37,916 bases of DNA from CAG-826 sp964546565 (GTDB lineage: Bacteria; Bacillota_I; Bacilli_A; RFN20; CAG-826): assembly GCA_964546565.1 (NCBI GenBank), contig CAZJKC010000010.1:1-37916 (forward strand), read 5' to 3'. The position numbers and the translations under genes were made by a program. Below the pieces are notes generated by a model. It was not told where the DNA came from and ran no database searches. It worked only from the letters and a program-made list of their open reading frames with translations. Below, in pieces: positions 22,527 to 30,590 of the stretch. Positions within the stretch are counted from its first letter, which is position 1. Each line of letters starts with the position of its first letter.

Positions 22527-24191
22527 ATGAGGATAGTGTCTGACGCGTTCCGAAACGCTGTAACGGCTTACGGTCGCCAGCTCAAAGTCTCGGTCGTTAT
22601 CGGCGGAAACGAGCTGTCTGATTCGTCTATCGTATCTGTACGCCACGCCTTTGAGGGTGGTCTCCTGCGCTCGGTCATGCGTGAGTTTGATATCGAACTA
22701 GAGGGCATCGGTGAGAGCATTGAGGGCGTTGATATCACCGTCACGGACGATGGCGAGGGAAATATCTCTGTTGTAAGTCCTGTGTTCACGGTCACGACGA
22801 ATGAAAAGGGCAATGTCGTGCTTCTGATTTCCGGGGCCAGCGTCGCAAGCGACAACGATGGCAATGTGGAAATCACAACGGCGGATTCGTTCCCGGTGGC
22901 AAGCGGCACGGAGATTGACCGGGTGAGCGTTGGGGTGAAAGAACTAGGCGATACGGAGTATTCCATGATCGACCTTGGCGGGTGCGTCATCAATGAAGTT
23001 GAGTGGGACAAGGCGAACAACTCCGTTGTGCTGAAATGCTATGACAAGATGCTTTATAGTATGGTGCCTTACGACCTTGACTTGACATACCCGCTGACGC
23101 TCGGTGCGTACTTGGGGAAAATCTGCGAGCGCTTTGACTGGGTTCTGGGCACGGAAGAATTCACCAACTCCGGCGTTGAGATTGAGGAAGAAAAGTACAC
23201 CAGCGAATACACCTTCCGGGATGTGCTCGACCAAATCGCGCAAGCAGCGGGCGGTACAATTGCTTTTCGGGATGGCGCTCTGTGTGTGCTTTACCCGTCC
23301 GAAAGTGGCGAGGTCTACACCGCCGACAACATGGTGGCCTCTGACGGCATCACCGTCGGCGAGGTCTACGGCCCTGTCAACGCGCTCGTTCTCGCCCGAA
23401 CTCCGCAAGAGGATAACATCTATCGCCTTGCGGACGGCGCTGCCATTGAGGATGCGGTTGAAATCAAGATTGAAAACAACCAGTTGATGGATTCGCACCG
23501 GGAAGATTTCATGGACGGCATTTTCGAGCGGGTGAACGGCCTGAGCTACAATTTGTATAGCTTTCATTCGTTTGGTTATTTAATCGTGGATTTACTGGAC
23601 TTCTTCACGCTGGAAGACCAGAACGGAAGCGAATATAAATGCCTGATGCTGTCGGACGAGTTCACGGTTGGGCAGGGATTGGACGAGACTTCTTCCTGCG
23701 AAGCGCCGGAGGAAACGGAGACGGATTACGCTGCCGCTTCCGAAAGTGACCGAGTGATCAACCAGACCATTCTGCGTGTGGACAAGCAGGAACAGGAAAT
23801 CAGCAGTCTCGTGTCCACTACGACGCAGATTGAGGGAAGCCTTGAAAACACGCGTCAAGAGTTGACCGAGGTCAAGCAGACTGCCGAGAGCGTCAAAATC
23901 AGCGTCACGAAGATTGAACAGAATGGTGCTGAAAAAGTGCAAACCGGCATGGGCTACACCTTCGATGACGAGGGCTTGAAAATAGCCAAGGACGGCGAGA
24001 GCATTGAAAACCGAATCGACAACACGGGAATGTATGTCGAGAATGCCGGGGAAACGGTGCTGAGCGCCAACAACACCGGCGTGGATGCGATCAATGTCAA
24101 GGTCAACCAGTATCTTGTTGTTGGCGAGCGCACACGGTTTGAGGACTTCGACGACAACGGAAAGGAGCGAACGGGCTGTTTCTGGCTCTGA
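22527..24191 (+). CDS. Tail-tip/tail-associated (Tal-like) protein
   Basis: 554 residues from ATG 22527. N-terminal beta domains (LKVSVVIGGNELSDSSIVSV, HAFEGGLLRSVMREFDIELE) with an acidic insertion around 75-120 (VDITVTDDGEGNISVVSP) are followed by the baseplate-hub-like core LTYPLTLGAYLGKICERFDW, YTFRDVLDQIAQAAGGTIAF, VGEVYGPVNALVLAR and YNLYSFHSFGYLIVDLLD-type strands, as in Firmicutes phage tail-spike/Tal proteins. A coiled coil (VDKQEQEISSLVSTTTQIEG, NTRQELTEVKQTAESVKIS) and a short beta-tail end it. Probably forms the tip of the tail and connects to the fibres encoded next. Confidence 0.75.
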   Translation: MRIVSDAFRNAVTAYGRQLKVSVVIGGNELSDSSIVSVRHAFEGGLLRSVMREFDIELEGIGESIEGVDITVTDDGEGNISVVSPVFTVTTNEKGNVVLLISGASVASDNDGNVEITTADSFPVASGTEIDRVSVGVKELGDTEYSMIDLGGCVINEVEWDKANNSVVLKCYDKMLYSMVPYDLDLTYPLTLGAYLGKICERFDWVLGTEEFTNSGVEIEEEKYTSEYTFRDVLDQIAQAAGGTIAFRDGALCVLYPSESGEVYTADNMVASDGITVGEVYGPVNALVLARTPQEDNIYRLADGAAIEDAVEIKIENNQLMDSHREDFMDGIFERVNGLSYNLYSFHSFGYLIVDLLDFFTLEDQNGSEYKCLMLSDEFTVGQGLDETSSCEAPEETETDYAAASESDRVINQTILRVDKQEQEISSLVSTTTQIEGSLENTRQELTEVKQTAESVKISVTKIEQNGAEKVQTGMGYTFDDEGLKIAKDGESIENRIDNTGMYVENAGETVLSANNTGVDAINVKVNQYLVVGERTRFEDFDDNGKERTGCFWL

Positions 24192-24198
24192 TTGAAAC

Positions 24199-25986
24199 AT
24201 GGCAAATTATGGCTATATATATGCCCCGTTTTCCGGCACGGAAGAATACGGCTTGACCTACGCCAAGACTTACCGGTTTTATATTTACTGGGAAATTCTT
24301 TCGCAAAACGCGGCGGCGGGAACCACAAAGTTGTATCTGTCGTGGGGTTTGAACAAGTGTGCGTCGAACAGTATCACGTTCAACAACAGCGGTGATGCGG
24401 AGTTGACAGCAAAGTACGGAGAAACCACCTTGAAAGATGGTGCGTCCGTAAAATTTGACCTACGAAATTATGTCGTAGGCAAACACAAGAGTCTTTACAA
24501 CAAAACCGTGACCATTACGCACGACAGCACAGGCCGCTGCACGCTTCCGGTGTATGGCTTCCTGGAATCTGGTGTTTCTCTGGGCACGGCTGAAATTGAA
24601 GACGCTATAGAACTCCCGGTCATCCCCCGCGACAGCTTCGTTACGGCCACGGATGCGATGATTGGCAAGGCTTCAAATATATTCGTCGGACATTCCTATG
24701 ACAGCTATCGGCACTCGGTGGCGTTCCGGTTCGGGGCGTTGTCCGGCTGGCTGAACGCTTCCGGCGAAATCGTTCAGGATGAAGTCATTTTCACGGATGT
24801 AGATATCCCGTTCACACTTCCGGAGAGTTTTTATTATGAAATCCCGAACGCCAAGAGCGGCACGGTCACCTTGACCATGACCACATACGAGAGCGGGACG
24901 AAGATCGCGGATGCGTCCACCACTTTCACAGCGAGCACAGACCCCGAAGCGTCCGCGCCAGATGTGTCCGCCATGCTGAAAGATGTGGATGCGGAAGCGG
25001 TTCGCTTGAGCAGCGGCAACGCGTTTATACTCAACGCCTCTGATGTGGTCGTTGCGGTCGCGGCAACGCCGAAATACGGCGCGACGATCGTGCAAGAAAC
25101 CGTCAATGGCTACACCGTAAACGATGGCGCGTCTATAACGTTCAAGGATTCGCCGCACGCGTCGTATCTCGTCAAGGTGGCGGACAGTAGAGGCATTGTC
25201 AAGAGCGTTGAATACTTCCCGGAGTCTGTGGAGTATACTGCGCCGGTCGTTTCTGCGGCTGGTAAGCGTTCTGATCAGACGAGCGGGAATGTTTCCGTGA
25301 CCGTCTCCGGTAAATGGTACGCTGGCAACTTCGGCGCGGATGACAATGCGCTCACGGTGTCGTATCGCGCACGGAAGAGCGGCGGCGAATGGGGCGAGTA
25401 TACAGCGCTTAAATCGTTCAGCTCCGGCAATGACTTCTCGTTCTCTGCGACACTCCCCGGCATTGATTACCGGTATGTGTGGGAAATCGAAATCAAGGCG
25501 GAGGACCTTCTGCGAAGCGATTCCGCGACATTCAAAATTCCCAAGGGCATTCCGCTGTTCGACTGGGGCGAAGATGATTTCCACCTGAATATCCCATTGA
25601 GCTTTTCGGATGAGGCCAAGACCGGCACGCGGGAAGCGCTGGGCATTGTTGAGCCGGAAGCAGTCAAGCCCGCCGATATTCTGGCGTGGCGTGAAATCGG
25701 CTCTTGGGGATACGGTGAAGCACTTGAAGCGGAGTTCACAGCATACACTGAACTGCTGTTTGTGTGCGACTACTACGCGGACGGGTTCAGCGGCACGGGC
25801 GGCGGCTCGCTTGTGATTCCCACTGTTGCCCTGCGGGATGATGTTAAAATCATGTACTTTGGCGCGAGAACCTTTGCAAATACCGGATTCACAATCAAAA
25901 TGACCACGACGAAAGCGGAAACCTACGGTGTTTATATCAGCTCTTCCGCCGCGTCTGGCTATAAAATCACTTGTTATGGGAGGTAA
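24199..25986 (+). CDS. DUF859-like tail-tip/baseplate protein
   Basis: 595 residues, ATG 24199. Resembles DUF859 siphophage structural proteins: FSGTEEYGLTYAKTYRFYIY, GLNKCASNSITFNNSGDAEL, IELPVIPRDSFVTATDA, KIPKGIPLFDWGEDDFHLNI. It is built of repeated beta (Ig-like) modules with an N-terminal jelly-roll-type region and a C-terminal beta domain after FSDEAKTGTREALG. Such proteins form part of the adsorption apparatus in Streptococcus and related phages. Position between tail tip and the DGR target supports a baseplate role. Confidence 0.7.
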   Translation: MANYGYIYAPFSGTEEYGLTYAKTYRFYIYWEILSQNAAAGTTKLYLSWGLNKCASNSITFNNSGDAELTAKYGETTLKDGASVKFDLRNYVVGKHKSLYNKTVTITHDSTGRCTLPVYGFLESGVSLGTAEIEDAIELPVIPRDSFVTATDAMIGKASNIFVGHSYDSYRHSVAFRFGALSGWLNASGEIVQDEVIFTDVDIPFTLPESFYYEIPNAKSGTVTLTMTTYESGTKIADASTTFTASTDPEASAPDVSAMLKDVDAEAVRLSSGNAFILNASDVVVAVAATPKYGATIVQETVNGYTVNDGASITFKDSPHASYLVKVADSRGIVKSVEYFPESVEYTAPVVSAAGKRSDQTSGNVSVTVSGKWYAGNFGADDNALTVSYRARKSGGEWGEYTALKSFSSGNDFSFSATLPGIDYRYVWEIEIKAEDLLRSDSATFKIPKGIPLFDWGEDDFHLNIPLSFSDEAKTGTREALGIVEPEAVKPADILAWREIGSWGYGEALEAEFTAYTELLFVCDYYADGFSGTGGGSLVIPTVALRDDVKIMYFGARTFANTGFTIKMTTTKAETYGVYISSSAASGYKITCYGR

Positions 25987-25990
25987 ATTT

Positions 25991-26893
25991 ATGGCTGATG
26001 CCAAAATGCGGACGCTGACCATTAACGGGAAAAAATTCGTTGTGGACGACGCGGACGCAGTACAGCTCTATAAAGCAGACGGCTCCCCGCCTTCTTCCGG
26101 GACTGTCCCAAAAGCGGACGGCTCCGGCGGCGTGGAATGGGCTGAACCTGTTTTCCTTGTGACCGCCACGCCCGGCGAGGACATGACTGGCGAGTGTTCT
26201 GTTGACCGAACGGTTGAAGAGGTTTGGGCGGCGATAACTGCCGGGAAAACTGTCATGGCGAAAATTGTCATCGGCGGCAAAGAGGGCATTATAGCGAATG
26301 TCATCTCCATGCAGTTGGCACAGGCGGTGCAGTATTTTGACGGTGCCATGACCGCAATTGTGTTCAGCAGTGTTTCGAGCGCGAGCATGACCGTCGCGCT
26401 TGAGATGACGCGTTCAACGCTCAGCGCCGACCCGGTGGAAACTGCCGAAATCAAGCAGCTTGAAGCCGCCGAGGTTCCCGATGATGGAACGGACGGCCAA
26501 GTGCTGACGAAAACCGCCGACGGCTTTGCATGGCAGGACGCGCCGGAGGAATTGCCGGAGGGTGGAACAGATGGTCAAATCCTCACCAAGACCGCCAACG
26601 GCTCCGAATGGAAGGACGCGCCGAAAGAACTTCCGTCCGGCGGTTCTTCCGGGCAAATCTTGACCAGAACCGCCAACGGCGCCGAGTGGAAAGCGGCCCC
26701 CACAGAAATTCCGGCAGACGGCGCAGATGGCCAAATCCTCACCAAGTCCGGGAACAAGACTGTGTGGCAGGACGCTCCCGTTGCACTTCCGGAGGGCGGC
26801 ACACAAGGCCAAGTCCTGACCATTGGTGCGGACGGTTCCGCATCATGGGCTGACCCCGTGACCGTCACCAGCTCAGAGGGGGTGTTGTTCTGA
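25991..26893 (+). CDS. Tail fibre-like protein with 26-residue repeats
   Basis: 300 residues, ATG 25991. N-terminal about 160 residues are a beta domain (MRTLTINGKKFVVDDADAVQ) likely attaching it to the baseplate. Residues about 163-293 are five tandem 26-residue units of pattern PxGGTDGQILTKTANGxEWK followed by DAPxEL. Such GQxLTKTxxGxxW repeats form thin trimeric shafts in fibres. The end overlaps the next ATG. It could be the shaft carrying the variable receptor-binding protein. Confidence 0.7.
   Translation: MADAKMRTLTINGKKFVVDDADAVQLYKADGSPPSSGTVPKADGSGGVEWAEPVFLVTATPGEDMTGECSVDRTVEEVWAAITAGKTVMAKIVIGGKEGIIANVISMQLAQAVQYFDGAMTAIVFSSVSSASMTVALEMTRSTLSADPVETAEIKQLEAAEVPDDGTDGQVLTKTADGFAWQDAPEELPEGGTDGQILTKTANGSEWKDAPKELPSGGSSGQILTRTANGAEWKAAPTEIPADGADGQILTKSGNKTVWQDAPVALPEGGTQGQVLTIGADGSASWADPVTVTSSEGVLF
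26477..26866 (+). repeat. Five tandem 78-bp (26-residue) units
   Basis: Units start at 26477, 26555, 26633, 26711 and 26789, each beginning with a Pro codon. The protein repeat is well kept while the codons diverge; the fifth unit is the least alike. Confidence 0.8.
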
Positions 26894-27156
26894 TGCCTGA
26901 ACAATACGCAGTACCCGCCGACTTCCTTGTTGGCGTTGCAGAAGAAGCAAGGCGCTTGACCAACACCGCTGACCAGCTCACCACGGATGAAATGTTGGAA
27001 CGGCTGGGGAGTGTTGAGCTGGGCGGAGACGGCGGTGATGGCGAAATGCTCGAGGGCAAAGCGCGCGGCGAAGTGCCGGAGTATACCCTTGCTTGTGCCG
27101 TTCTCGATATCGCGGCAGAACCCTTGCGGGGAACCGCCACGGAATACACGACTTAA
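26893..27156 (+). CDS. Small hypothetical tail-region protein
   Basis: 87 residues, ATG 26893 overlapping the previous stop (TGATG). N-terminus PEQYAVPADFLVGVAEEARR, helical with LTTDEMLERL, then a Gly/Asp-rich segment and a C-terminal stretch (EYTLACAVLDIAAEPLRGTA). Such short proteins often precede the variable fibre in DGR phages of gut bacteria; role unknown. It is not an Avd-like four-helix bundle by size. Confidence 0.5.
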   Translation: MPEQYAVPADFLVGVAEEARRLTNTADQLTTDEMLERLGSVELGGDGGDGEMLEGKARGEVPEYTLACAVLDIAAEPLRGTATEYTT

Positions 27157-27170
27157 CGGAGGAATTTGAC

Positions 27171-28721
27171 ATGATTCTCAAAAACTACTATTCGCTGCGG
27201 GCATACAGCTTGTTTTCGATGTCGCAAGGCAGCGTTACTCCGGCGGGGGCAGACACGGTGGTATCTTATGGCTCGCCGAACATAAAAAGCATCATGCAGA
27301 CGCGTCGAACCAGCTACACAGCCGGCACGGGTGTTGTGTTCGGTACGGGAGACACCGCGCCCACGATGGAAGATGTGAAACTCGCCGGGTCTCTCGTGAC
27401 TACATTTACTTCTAGCTACAGCCAGACGACCGGCACGGATGAACAAGGCCCCTATGTCCGCACGCTTTACACGCTGACCAACACCGGCAGCGCGGAAGTT
27501 ACTATTAAAGAAATTGGCCTTTTGGCGCAGGCGGCAAGCTCTGTCTATGTCCTCGTCGAGCGCACGGTGCTGGACAAGCCTGTGACGATTGCCGGTTCCA
27601 AGGGCGTGGGCCAGATTGAGTATATCGTTCATTACGACACGCCTAAAGGCGACACCAGCGCATTCGATTCCTGCGCGGACAGTGATGTGTATGGCGTGGA
27701 ATGGGATATGAGCAGTTCCAGTGCCTTGACGCGCATTGGCGGCGCGGCGGCGTTTTCTGCACCGTCTCCGGCTACCTCCCTGACCGTCAGCGGTTCCAGT
27801 CCTTTTGATGCCGTTCGGCCGTGGGCCGGGATGAAACGGTATAACATCATTGGCGGCGCAGTGTCCCGCTCGGAAGATGATTCCGGTTTTTCGATGAAAG
27901 ACTATGATACAGTGGTTTATATCCCTGAGTTCTGGTACCGATGCGCGAAAGACCCGTATAACAGTAAGTGGCGCTGGGCTATTTCCCCTGTCGCAAAGGA
28001 CGGCTTTGAAAAGCACCCCGGTTCTGGCCGCTATGTTGGCCGCTATCACACCAGCGGAAGCAGTTCAGCGATCTATTCCAAGTCTGGTGCGAAACCTCTC
28101 GTAAACACCACGCGGCCAAATTTCCGCACTTACAGCCATAACAAGGGCGACAAGTGGTGGATGATCGACATTGAGACATGGAGCGCAATTCAACTCCTGT
28201 ACCTTGTGGAGTTCGCCAACTGGGACAGCCAGACGGTACTTGGCACCGGGCAAGTCAGCGGCTCGCTGACCAATGTCGGCGGCACAGATGACGCTGTTTA
28301 CCACACGGTCAAGCGTAATGGTTCCTCTAATCAGTACCGCTGGTTGGAAGATTTGTGGAGCAACTGTTATGACTGGGTGGACGGCCTTACATGGTCGAGT
28401 CAGTACAGCTATATCACGCTCGACAACGCATCTTGCACCGACACCACGGATGGAGCGACCGGCACTGGACTTCTCACGCCTACCGGTGGGTACATTCAAA
28501 ACTATTTCTATTGCGAGGCGTTCCCTTGGGTATTCCTCCCGTCGAAAATCAACAGCAATAACCAAGGTTACATCCCGGACTATGTCGACTCGAACTATCC
28601 GTGTGTCTATGTGGGCGGCTACTATTCCTCCAGCGATTACCGCGGTCTGTTCTATCTGAACTGCAATACCGCGAGCGGCTCGAGCGGTTATATTGGGTCT
28701 CGGCTCCTTTACATCCCCTGA
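27171..28721 (+). CDS. DGR target: variable tail/receptor-binding protein with C-terminal C-type-lectin (FGE-like) fold
   Basis: 516 residues, ATG 27171 behind GGAGG. Residues 1-160 are a beta structural part (SYTAGTGVVFGTGDTAPTME, YTLTNTGSAEVTIKEIGLLA). From about 170 on (VYGVEWDMSSSSALTRIGGA, WAGMKRYNIIGGAVSRSED, YDTVVYIPEFWYRCAKD, WWMIDIETWSAIQLLYLVEF, LEDLWSNCYDWVDG) it follows the formylglycine-generating-enzyme-like C-type lectin fold used by many DGR targets. The last 43 residues are the variable repeat; nine of them (D473, Y476, Y484, S488, Y490, R491, G503, S505, Y507) differ from the template. By position it is the distal fibre that contacts the host. Confidence 0.9.
   Translation: MILKNYYSLRAYSLFSMSQGSVTPAGADTVVSYGSPNIKSIMQTRRTSYTAGTGVVFGTGDTAPTMEDVKLAGSLVTTFTSSYSQTTGTDEQGPYVRTLYTLTNTGSAEVTIKEIGLLAQAASSVYVLVERTVLDKPVTIAGSKGVGQIEYIVHYDTPKGDTSAFDSCADSDVYGVEWDMSSSSALTRIGGAAAFSAPSPATSLTVSGSSPFDAVRPWAGMKRYNIIGGAVSRSEDDSGFSMKDYDTVVYIPEFWYRCAKDPYNSKWRWAISPVAKDGFEKHPGSGRYVGRYHTSGSSSAIYSKSGAKPLVNTTRPNFRTYSHNKGDKWWMIDIETWSAIQLLYLVEFANWDSQTVLGTGQVSGSLTNVGGTDDAVYHTVKRNGSSNQYRWLEDLWSNCYDWVDGLTWSSQYSYITLDNASCTDTTDGATGTGLLTPTGGYIQNYFYCEAFPWVFLPSKINSNNQGYIPDYVDSNYPCVYVGGYYSSSDYRGLFYLNCNTASGSSGYIGSRLLYIP
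28583..28709 (+). repeat. DGR variable repeat (VR)
   Basis: 127 bp, aligned without gaps to 28811-28937. Ten differences, all at template A: A to G at 28587, 28633, 28642, 28677, 28678 and 28684; A to T at 28596, 28620, 28638 and 28689. The last 20 bp (ATTGGGTCTCGGCTCCTT region) are unchanged and would act as the initiation-of-homing end. Confidence 0.97.
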
Positions 28722-28728
28722 CGGGGGA

Positions 28729-28748
28729 CCGGGGGTCGCAACCCCCGG
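28729..28748 (+). other. GC hairpin downstream of VR (DGR homing element)
   Basis: Perfect 8-bp stem CCGGGGGT/ACCCCCGG with a 4-base loop CGCA, starting 20 bp after the VR end and 8 bp after the target stop. Size and loop length match the hairpin/cruciform reported downstream of VR in other DGRs, where it enhances homing. The loop differs from the GRNA type described there. It could also serve as a terminator stem. Confidence 0.75.
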
Positions 28749-28752
28749 GAGA

Positions 28753-28774
28753 TTTAATTTTTGCAAAAATTAAA
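28753..28774. repeat. 22-bp perfect AT palindrome between VR and TR
   Basis: TTTAATTTTTGC and its complement join at the central GC; arms are perfect over 11 bp. With the preceding GC hairpin it could end the target transcript or act as a regulatory site ahead of the TR/RT transcript. Confidence 0.7.
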
Positions 28775-28810
28775 AATTGGGACTATCTGCGCACTCTGGC
28801 CCTTTTTGCC

Positions 28811-28937
28811 TGTCAACTCGAACAATCCGTGTGTCTATGTGGGCGGCAACTATTCCTCCAACGATAACCACGGTCTGTTCTATCTGAACTGCAATACCGC
28901 GAGCAACTCGAACGGTAATATTGGGTCTCGGCTCCTT
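28811..28937 (+). repeat. DGR template repeat (TR)
   Basis: 127 bp, the unmutated template for the VR. Read in the target frame it carries AAC/AAT (Asn) codons at eight of the nine variable positions and CAC (His) at the other, the design that lets adenine mutagenesis reach many residues without stops. It lies 111 bp upstream of the RT start; that spacer is probably part of the priming RNA. Confidence 0.96.
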
Positions 28938-29048
28938 GTTCTTTTCAACGCGCGGATAGTTCCACACCCCTTGGTGAAAATATTGCCGTCAGGACAGGGT
29001 TTAGTAGGTTTTTCTCGAAAGACCTTGAGGCAAACAAGGAGGCTGAAA

Positions 29049-30137
29049 ATGCCAAAAAGAGTTGGGCACATCTATGAAAAGATGTGCGACGAAGATTTGA
29101 TAAAGCGCACAATCATGACAGGAACGCGCGGCAAACGCAAACGCCAGGATGTTCGGAAGGTTTTCGAAAACCCGGACGAGTATGCGGGACGGCTGAAAGA
29201 GATGCTTGAAGCGGACGCGTTCGTCCCAACGCCGCCGAAGCTCAAAACCATTTACGACCGAAGCGGTGGAAAGACGCGCGTAATTCACATCGTTCCGTAC
29301 TGGCCGGATGGCCTTGTTCATCAACTCTGCGTGGAGGCAATGAGGCCTGTGTTGATGCGCGGAATGTACCGATGGAGTTGCGCGTCTATCCCGGGCCGCG
29401 GGAATAAATGCGCAGCAGACTACACACGCCGGGCACTGGATAAAGACCCAAAGGGAACCAAGTATTGCTTGAAGATGGATATTCGAAAATACTACCCCAG
29501 CACTGATCCGGCGCGTGTTGTTGCGGCCCTGCGGCGAAAGATAAAGGATGAACGCTTCCTGGGTTTGGTTGAAAGCGTTTTGCGCTCCAACCCGGAACCC
29601 GGCATAGCGATTGGCTATTATCTCAACCAATGGCTCATGAACTTTTATCTGGAACCGCTGGACAACTTTATCCTGTCTCAACCCGGAGTGAAACACTATG
29701 TCCGAAACATGGATGACATGGTGGTTTTTGGGCCGAACAAAAAGGCGTTGCATAAAGTCCGGCGGCTCGTTGGTTCGTTCCTGGATGCGGAATTGGGGCT
29801 GAACCTCAAAGGCAATTGGCAGGTGTTTACGGTCGCTTCCCGAGGCGTGGATTTTGTGGGCTATCGCTTTTGGCCGAAGCATACAACGCTACGCCGACGA
29901 AATTTCCTGCGGTTGACGCGCCAAAGCCGGAGGATTCAGAAAATCCATGCACGGGACGCACCTATTTCTTTTCGAATGGCGGCGGGGTTTATCTCTCGCG
30001 CAGGGCAATTGAAACATTGTGACGGGTTCCGCGCAAATCAGAAATATGTTATCCCAGCAGATATTCCGAAGTTGAAAGCGGTTGTCCGAAAAGGAGGCAA
30101 AAATGGAGATTCTACCCTTGGAAATATCCCGGTATGA
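29049..30137 (+). CDS. DGR reverse transcriptase
   Basis: 362 residues from ATG 29049 behind AAGGAGG (29036-29042); the open frame extends upstream through TR but without a start signal. RT motifs in order: KMDIRKYYPST (catalytic D144), GIAIGYYLNQWLMNFYLEPL (residues 185-204; DGR motif 4, usually GxxxSQ, here GYYLNQ with Asn for Ser), and YVRNMDDMVVFG with the MDD catalytic pair (D222, D223). The C-terminal thumb is basic (RRRNFLRLTRQSRRIQKIHA). It copies TR RNA into adenine-mutated cDNA that replaces VR. No Avd-type accessory gene is adjacent. Confidence 0.95.
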   Translation: MPKRVGHIYEKMCDEDLIKRTIMTGTRGKRKRQDVRKVFENPDEYAGRLKEMLEADAFVPTPPKLKTIYDRSGGKTRVIHIVPYWPDGLVHQLCVEAMRPVLMRGMYRWSCASIPGRGNKCAADYTRRALDKDPKGTKYCLKMDIRKYYPSTDPARVVAALRRKIKDERFLGLVESVLRSNPEPGIAIGYYLNQWLMNFYLEPLDNFILSQPGVKHYVRNMDDMVVFGPNKKALHKVRRLVGSFLDAELGLNLKGNWQVFTVASRGVDFVGYRFWPKHTTLRRRNFLRLTRQSRRIQKIHARDAPISFRMAAGFISRAGQLKHCDGFRANQKYVIPADIPKLKAVVRKGGKNGDSTLGNIPV

Positions 30138-30237
30138 AATCGAATTGATTCTGTTCGCCCTGTCGAAGCTCCCGTATGAGCAGAGCGGGGCGGTCATCGA
30201 AAACATCACAGCACAGCTCGCAGAGCTGGAAGATTAA
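30103..30237 (+). CDS. 44-residue protein overlapping the RT 3' end
   Basis: ATG 30103 with a strong AAGGAGG (30090-30096), in a different frame, overlapping the last 35 bp of the RT gene. The product (MEILPLEISRYEIELILFAL, SKLPYEQSGAVIENITAQLA) is a helical hairpin. Similar short proteins occur in many Firmicutes phages; function unknown. A role with the RT is possible but only by position. Confidence 0.6.
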   Translation: MEILPLEISRYEIELILFALSKLPYEQSGAVIENITAQLAELED

Positions 30238-30261
30238 AGAGAGATAAAGGAGACAGTTCAA

Positions 30262-30579
30262 ATGGACTTTGTTGTGTCGCTGGTGAGTGGCAGCATGGGG
30301 GCGGCGGTCGTGGCCGGCGTGTTTGGCGTGGTCATGTACCGGTTACAAAAAAAGGACAAACAGGACGAGATGAAACAGGCCGAGCGCAAAGCGCTGTGTT
30401 ATGTCTTGCTCTACATCATCGAGGAGCGGGCGAAGGAATGTCTTGCGGATGGTAACATCACGCTGTCTGAACTGCGCCGGATTCACCACTGGCACAGGGT
30501 TTACAAGACGCTCGGCGGCAACGGTGACGCGGACGACCTGTTGAATCGACTGGAAGCGCTGCCAATCGCAGACGAGTAA
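30262..30579 (+). CDS. Small membrane protein of the lysis module
   Basis: 105 residues, ATG 30262 with AAAGGAG. One N-terminal transmembrane helix (VSGSMGAAVVAGVFGVVMYR) is followed by a basic then helical cytoplasmic part (DGNITLSELRRIHHWHRVYK). It resembles proteins that accompany holins and endolysins in gut phages. Possibly a holin partner or lysis regulator. Confidence 0.65.
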   Translation: MDFVVSLVSGSMGAAVVAGVFGVVMYRLQKKDKQDEMKQAERKALCYVLLYIIEERAKECLADGNITLSELRRIHHWHRVYKTLGGNGDADDLLNRLEALPIADE

Positions 30580-30590
30580 AGGAGGGCTTT

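Noticed and set aside
28601..28867. Open frame across VR and TR
   Set aside because: It reads the repeats in a wrong frame and has no ribosome binding site; the VR/TR similarity explains its internal repeat.
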